33,086 nucleotides of DNA from Flavobacteriales bacterium (GTDB lineage: Bacteria; Bacteroidota; Bacteroidia; Flavobacteriales_F; PHOS-HE28), in NCBI GenBank assembly GCA_016718655.1, contig JADKCV010000037.1, positions 1 to 33,086 on the forward strand. Reading direction: 5' to 3'. Under the pieces are notes generated by a model. It saw only the letters and a program-made list of their open reading frames with translations, was not told the DNA's origin and did not search any database. Position numbers and translations under genes: made by a program. Below are positions 30,071 to 33,086 of this stretch, piece after piece. Numbering within the stretch: the stretch's first letter is position 1; every line of letters begins with the position of its first letter.

Positions 30071-30499
30071 ATGCAACCCCGTATCACCCTCGTCACACTC
30101 GGTGTTTCCGACCTCGAACGTTCCAAAGCCTTCTACAATGAGGTCCTCGGCTGGAGCCCCTTCCTCGACAATGGAGGGACTGTGATGTACCAGTTGAACG
30201 GCATGATCCTATCGCTCTTTCCGCAGCCCGAGTTGATGAAGGATGCGGCCGTACCGAATGACCCCAAGGGTCCCCGCTTCTCCTTGGCGCAATGCCTTGG
30301 TTCCATCCAGGAGGTGGACGCACTCTTTGCGCAGTTGAAGGAGGGCGGCGTGCACATCACCAAGATACCGGAACCCGTGTTCTGGGGCGGCTACAGCGGC
30401 TACTTCGCCGATCCGGACGGACACCTGTGGGAGATCGCCTACAACCCCTTCCTGGAAATGGATGCGGCTGGTAACGCGGTGGGGATGAAGGCGGGTTGA
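30071..30499 (+). CDS. VOC-family protein, 2
   Basis: 142 aa. RITLVTLGVSDLERSKAFYN, EVLGWSPFLDNGGTVMYQLN, DALFAQLKEGGVHITKIPEP and GYFADPDGHLWEIAYNPFL are standard VOC landmarks; the His and Glu in GHLWEIA match metal ligands. It is a glyoxalase-like enzyme of unknown substrate. It is not a recent duplicate of the neighbour at 29667. The ALDH paralogue follows 55 bp later. Confidence 0.85.
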   Translation: MQPRITLVTLGVSDLERSKAFYNEVLGWSPFLDNGGTVMYQLNGMILSLFPQPELMKDAAVPNDPKGPRFSLAQCLGSIQEVDALFAQLKEGGVHITKIPEPVFWGGYSGYFADPDGHLWEIAYNPFLEMDAAGNAVGMKAG

Positions 30500-30527
30500 A
30501 CGTTGCAACCGATCGCCGTTGCACCCG

Positions 30528-30535
30528 TAGCTTTG
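30528..30535 (+). promoter_or_regulatory. -7 promoter box of the half-length ALDH gene
   Basis: TAGCTTTG, an exact TAnnTTTG match, 18 bp before ATG 30554; a TTG at 30503-30505 is 22 bp further up and could serve as the -33 element. This argues against the upstream TTG being a start codon. Confidence 0.5.
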
Positions 30536-30553
30536 ACTTCGCAAGCATTCGCC

Positions 30554-31513
30554 ATGGCCAAGACCCTTACCAAGCCCGCACCCATCAAAGCCGTCCCGGC
30601 ATCCACCGGGATGAACGGCCACAGCACCAATGGCACTGCCAGGAAGGCCGAGCGCCTTCCTGTGATGAAGACCTACAAGATCTTCATCGGCGGCAAGTTC
30701 CCGCGCACCGAGAGCGGCCGCTACTACCAGCCGAAGGGTGCCGATGGCAAGCCGCTGGCCAACGTATGCCGCAGCAGCCGCAAGGACGTGCGCGATGCGG
30801 TGGTGGCCGCGCGGGGCGCTGTGGGCGGATGGGCCGGGCGCAGCGCCTTCAACCGCAGCCAGATCCTCTACCGCATCGGCGAAATGCTGGAAGGCCGCAG
30901 CGTGCAGTTCGTGCATGAACTGGTGTTGCACGGTGCTACGCAGAAGCAGGCCGAAGCCGAGGTAGCCGCCGCCATCGACCTGTGGATCCACTACGCCGGC
31001 TGGTGCGACAAGTACCAGGCGCTCTTCAGCAGCGTGAACCCCACCAACAGCAGCCACTTCAACTTCAGCGTGTACGAACCCACGGGGGTGGTGGGCATCA
31101 TGAGCGGCGGAAGCAACGGCCTCTTGGAATTGGTGAGCCTGATCGCTCCAGTTATCGCGGGTGGAAACACGTGTGTGGTGGTGGCCAGCGAGAAGCACCC
31201 GCTGCCGGCCGTCACCTTCACCGAAGTGCTGGCCACCAGCGACCTGCCCAGCGGTGTGGTGAACCTGATGACCGGATTCCGCAGCGAACTGTTGAAGCCT
31301 CTGGTCGCACACATGGATGTGAACGCCGTTGTTGTTGGCGATGCATCGAAGGAAGAACGGACGATGTTGGAAACCGAAGCCACTTGCAACTTGAAGCGGG
31401 TGGTGTATCCGAAGTCGGATGCGGGATCACCTTATGCCATTCTCGACACCCAGGAAGTGAAGACCACGTGGCACCCGATCGAACGGGGGCAGGGTGGGGG
31501 TGGGGGGTATTGA
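30554..31513 (+). CDS. half-length aldehyde dehydrogenase-family paralogue lacking the catalytic domain
   Basis: 319 aa. After a disordered Lys/Pro-rich N-terminus, MKTYKIFIGGKFPRTESGRY starts the ALDH fold; RKDVRDAVVAARGAVGGWAG, FSVYEPTGVVGIMSGGSNGL, IAGGNTCVVVASEKHPLPAV and LPSGVVNLMTGF are the NAD-binding core. The protein ends soon after (YAILDTQEVKTTWHP, a terminus I associate with this subgroup), so there is no catalytic Cys or Glu domain. Proteins of this shape occur next to deoC and a full ALDH in other genomes and may act as a regulatory or structural partner subunit (inference). Not a truncation, because the end is family-like, apart from a short glycine tail. Confidence 0.75.
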   Translation: MAKTLTKPAPIKAVPASTGMNGHSTNGTARKAERLPVMKTYKIFIGGKFPRTESGRYYQPKGADGKPLANVCRSSRKDVRDAVVAARGAVGGWAGRSAFNRSQILYRIGEMLEGRSVQFVHELVLHGATQKQAEAEVAAAIDLWIHYAGWCDKYQALFSSVNPTNSSHFNFSVYEPTGVVGIMSGGSNGLLELVSLIAPVIAGGNTCVVVASEKHPLPAVTFTEVLATSDLPSGVVNLMTGFRSELLKPLVAHMDVNAVVVGDASKEERTMLETEATCNLKRVVYPKSDAGSPYAILDTQEVKTTWHPIERGQGGGGGY

Positions 31514-31517
31514 TGCA

Positions 31518-31525
31518 TAACTTTG
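31518..31525 (+). promoter_or_regulatory. -7 promoter box of the VapBC-like operon
   Basis: TAACTTTG, an exact match to TAnnTTTG, 16 bp before ATG 31542. Confidence 0.5.
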
Positions 31526-31541
31526 GTTCAACCATAGGGCC

Positions 31542-31718
31542 ATGACCATCATTGTGAAGCGGACCACGACCAAGAAGCAGCTTGCAGCATTGCTGAAGGG
31601 GAGTAAGCGGGTGCGCTCCAAGAAGAAAGGGGTCGATCTTAAGAGCTTTGCTGGCAAGTTGAAGCTGGAGGAAGACCCGTTGGCCATTCAGAAGAAGATG
31701 CGCGATGGATGGAAATAG
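31542..31718 (+). CDS. antitoxin-like small protein upstream of the PIN toxin (58 aa)
   Basis: Starts MTIIVKRTTTKKQLAALLKG and ends LAIQKKMRDGWK. Basic, small, with a helical first half, and it overlaps the PIN gene by 14 bp, the standard antitoxin-before-toxin layout. No clear match to a named antitoxin family, so the role is inferred from position. Confidence 0.7.
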   Translation: MTIIVKRTTTKKQLAALLKGSKRVRSKKKGVDLKSFAGKLKLEEDPLAIQKKMRDGWK

Positions 31719-32073
31719 GTGGCTGTTGGACACCAACATTGTGCTGTATGTGCTGAAAGGCGACAAGGCCTTGGTGGAGATGTTGCACGACCAGGACCTG
31801 TACATCTCATTCATTACCCGGATCGAATTGCTCAGCTATCCCAAGATCGACGCGGATGGCATCGACCTCATCGAGCGCTTCCTGGCACAGGTGCCGGTGA
31901 TCGAGAGCAACCCGGTGATCAACACCGATGCCATTGGGCTCCGACGTAAGTCCGGCTTGGAGGTACCGGATGCGATCATCGCCGCCAGTGCACGCTTCTT
32001 GAATGCACGCTTGATGACCGCCGACAAGGACTTCAAGAAGGTGGAGGACGGGCTGTGTGCTATAAAGACATGA
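31705..32073 (+). CDS. PIN-domain (VapC-like) ribonuclease toxin
   Basis: 122 aa. LLDTNIVLYVLKGD gives Asp-9, FITRIELLSYP gives Glu-41, VPDAIIAASARFLNARLMTA gives Asp-89 and DKDFKKV gives Asp-107/109: the acidic Mg-binding set of PIN RNases. All catalytic residues are present, so the toxin looks intact. The preceding small gene overlaps by 14 bp. VapC proteins cut specific RNAs when the antitoxin is lost. Confidence 0.9.
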   Translation: MDGNRWLLDTNIVLYVLKGDKALVEMLHDQDLYISFITRIELLSYPKIDADGIDLIERFLAQVPVIESNPVINTDAIGLRRKSGLEVPDAIIAASARFLNARLMTADKDFKKVEDGLCAIKT

Positions 32074-32139
32074 ATTGTTCCCCGCGCAACCGCACGTATC
32101 GGGGGACACCTGGGTACAGAGGACGAGGCATCTAAACCT

Positions 32140-32169
32140 GTGCAGGGTCTCATGCAGTGGACCCTGCAC
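32140..32169. terminator. terminator hairpin between vapC and the serine hydrolase
   Basis: GTGCAGGGTC (32140-32149) pairs with GACCCTGCAC (32160-32169), a perfect 10-bp stem with a 10-nt loop, between convergent stop codons. T-runs are weak. Confidence 0.7.
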
Positions 32170-32182
32170 TTCTTGAAGCCGC

Positions 32183-33086
32183 TCACTTCCCCTGTGGTGC
32201 ACCCGCCTCGATACCATCGATCTTCTCCTTCGTCACAGTCATCGTCGCATCCATCGCGAACGCCTTCTTGAAGTTCACGAGGGCGTTCACACTATCACCC
32301 TTCGCGAGCAGCGCATCGCCATAGCTGTCGTAGGTGTTGGCGGAGTTCGGGTACTCCTCCATCGTGAGCTTCAAGATCTCCACGGCGTCATCCACGCGAC
32401 CGGCCCAGAGCAGTTCGTAGCCAAGGATGTTCAGCGCGCCCTCGGTGATGTGGAACTCCGATGCGCGTTCAGCTTTCAACCTCCGGTAGAGCGCAATGGC
32501 ATGCTCCACGTCGTTCTCGGCGATGTCCTTGGCCAGCACTTCGCGGATGGAGAGGGCGGGCAACGCGTACATGCTGTCGTAGAGGATGTTCTTCACGCCC
32601 TCCACGATCGGCCAGAAGTACTTCGATGAGTTGTTCATCAGCACCACGAAACACTTGTCCTCATCGATCGCGCGGTAGATGAAAGTGGAGAAACTGAGCC
32701 AGCCGCCGGAGCGGCTCACCACGCGTCCACCAGCCGGTGATCGCTCCAAGTGCCAGCCGAAACCGTAGTCGGTGGTATCGCCGTTGTTGAGCACACCCGG
32801 GGTGTAGGCTTCTTCCATCGTGGCCTTGGGAACGAGCTTGTCGGTGTAGAGGATACGGTCCCACTTCAAGAGATCGCCCACGGTGGAGTACACGCCATCC
32901 TCGCCAAAGCCGTGGGTTGAGGTAGTGCGAATCCGCGGGGATCAGGTCGGTGCGGTTCCACGCCAGTTGGAAACCGTAGGCGCGGTCCGGCATCTTGGGA
33001 TCGGTGCCGATCACGAAGTCGTAAGAAGGGAGGAATGCGACATCCCGGCCAGTTCGAAAAATGTTGTTGTGTGCGACGCCGCGAAG
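32183..33086 (-). pseudogene. serine hydrolase (beta-lactamase family) with C-terminal TPR, frameshifted and cut by the window edge
   Basis: Read leftward from the window end, LRGVAHNNIFRTGRDVAFLP and PDRAYGFQLAWNRTDLIPAD belong to a class C beta-lactamase-like (penicillin-binding-protein fold) serine hydrolase; then, after a one-base shift near 32911-32918, GFGEDGVYSTVGDLLKWDRI, YGFGWHLERSPAGGRVVSRS and GGWLSFSTFIYRAID continue in another frame. The rest (ENDVEHAIALYRRLKAERAS, AGRVDDAVEILKLTMEEYPN, DALLAKGDSVNALVNFKKAF) is TPR-like. The nucleophile Ser-x-x-Lys would lie outside the window. Relatives are periplasmic peptidases or esterases. The shift may be real or a base error. Confidence 0.8.

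Noticed and set aside
30503..30553. Upstream TTG start for the half-length ALDH
   Set aside because: An exact -7 box (30528-30535) lies inside that extension, so the ATG at 30554 is preferred.

Overview
The window looks like a chromosomal stretch of a GC-rich member of the Bacteroidota, most likely Flavobacteriales. The reasons are two secreted proteins ending in type IX secretion (T9SS) type A sorting domains, PorT-like outer-membrane barrels, a DUF4468 protein, few Shine-Dalgarno sequences, and repeated boxes resembling the Bacteroidota -7 element TAnnTTTG (here often TAnnTTCG or TAnnTTGG) shortly before start codons. No rRNA, tRNA, CRISPR array, integrase or transposase was recognised.

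Layout. 1-835: a frameshifted FG-GAP/VCBS protein and a 3' fragment of deoC. 942-2097: a tiny membrane ORF, an array of four palindromes and an outer-membrane barrel. 2460-6007: a GNAT-type acyltransferase, a DUF457 membrane protein, a frameshifted DUF1761 protein and a LysE exporter. 6445-9128: two tandem T9SS cargo paralogues and another barrel protein. 9212-12331: an intact aldehyde dehydrogenase (ALDH) with a 5' ALDH fragment plus a membrane-protein gene in front, and a DUF4468 gene plus a 3' ALDH fragment behind. 12548-17370: an accessory island with visibly lower GC, holding a frameshifted C39-like peptidase, a 66-aa protein, a membrane protein, a two-gene membrane/HEPN operon set between two copies of the 5' end of a dihydrofolate-reductase-family gene, and a second HEPN protein. 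18374-19020: two unrelated minisatellites. 19268-20213: a DUF433/DUF5615 toxin-antitoxin pair (toxin frameshifted) and DUF2200. 20258-24877: a GH130 - glycosyltransferase - amino-acid permease operon. 25188-26910: cbpA-cbpM and a periplasmic Spy-like protein. 27232-30499: a DJ-1/PfpI protein, a RibD-type reductase, HicBA and two VOC proteins. 30554-33086: a half-length ALDH paralogue, a VapBC-like pair and a frameshifted serine hydrolase with TPR repeats.

Two themes stand out. First, deoC, ALDH and the half-length ALDH, which in other genomes can sit together as a deoxyribose catabolic cluster, occur here in order and on one strand but separated by about 30 kb of accessory genes. Several accessory genes adjoin partial copies of a host gene's end (deoC 3', ALDH 5', ALDH 3', DHFR-family 5' twice). 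This suggests a recurring insertion process that leaves gene-end duplications. Second, the 12.5-17.4 kb island carries two proteins with the HEPN RNase motif R-N-x3-H, one of them membrane-anchored and paired with another membrane protein. This is a plausible undescribed defence or conflict module. Five genes carry simple frameshifts, so sequencing or assembly error must be excluded before calling them decayed.
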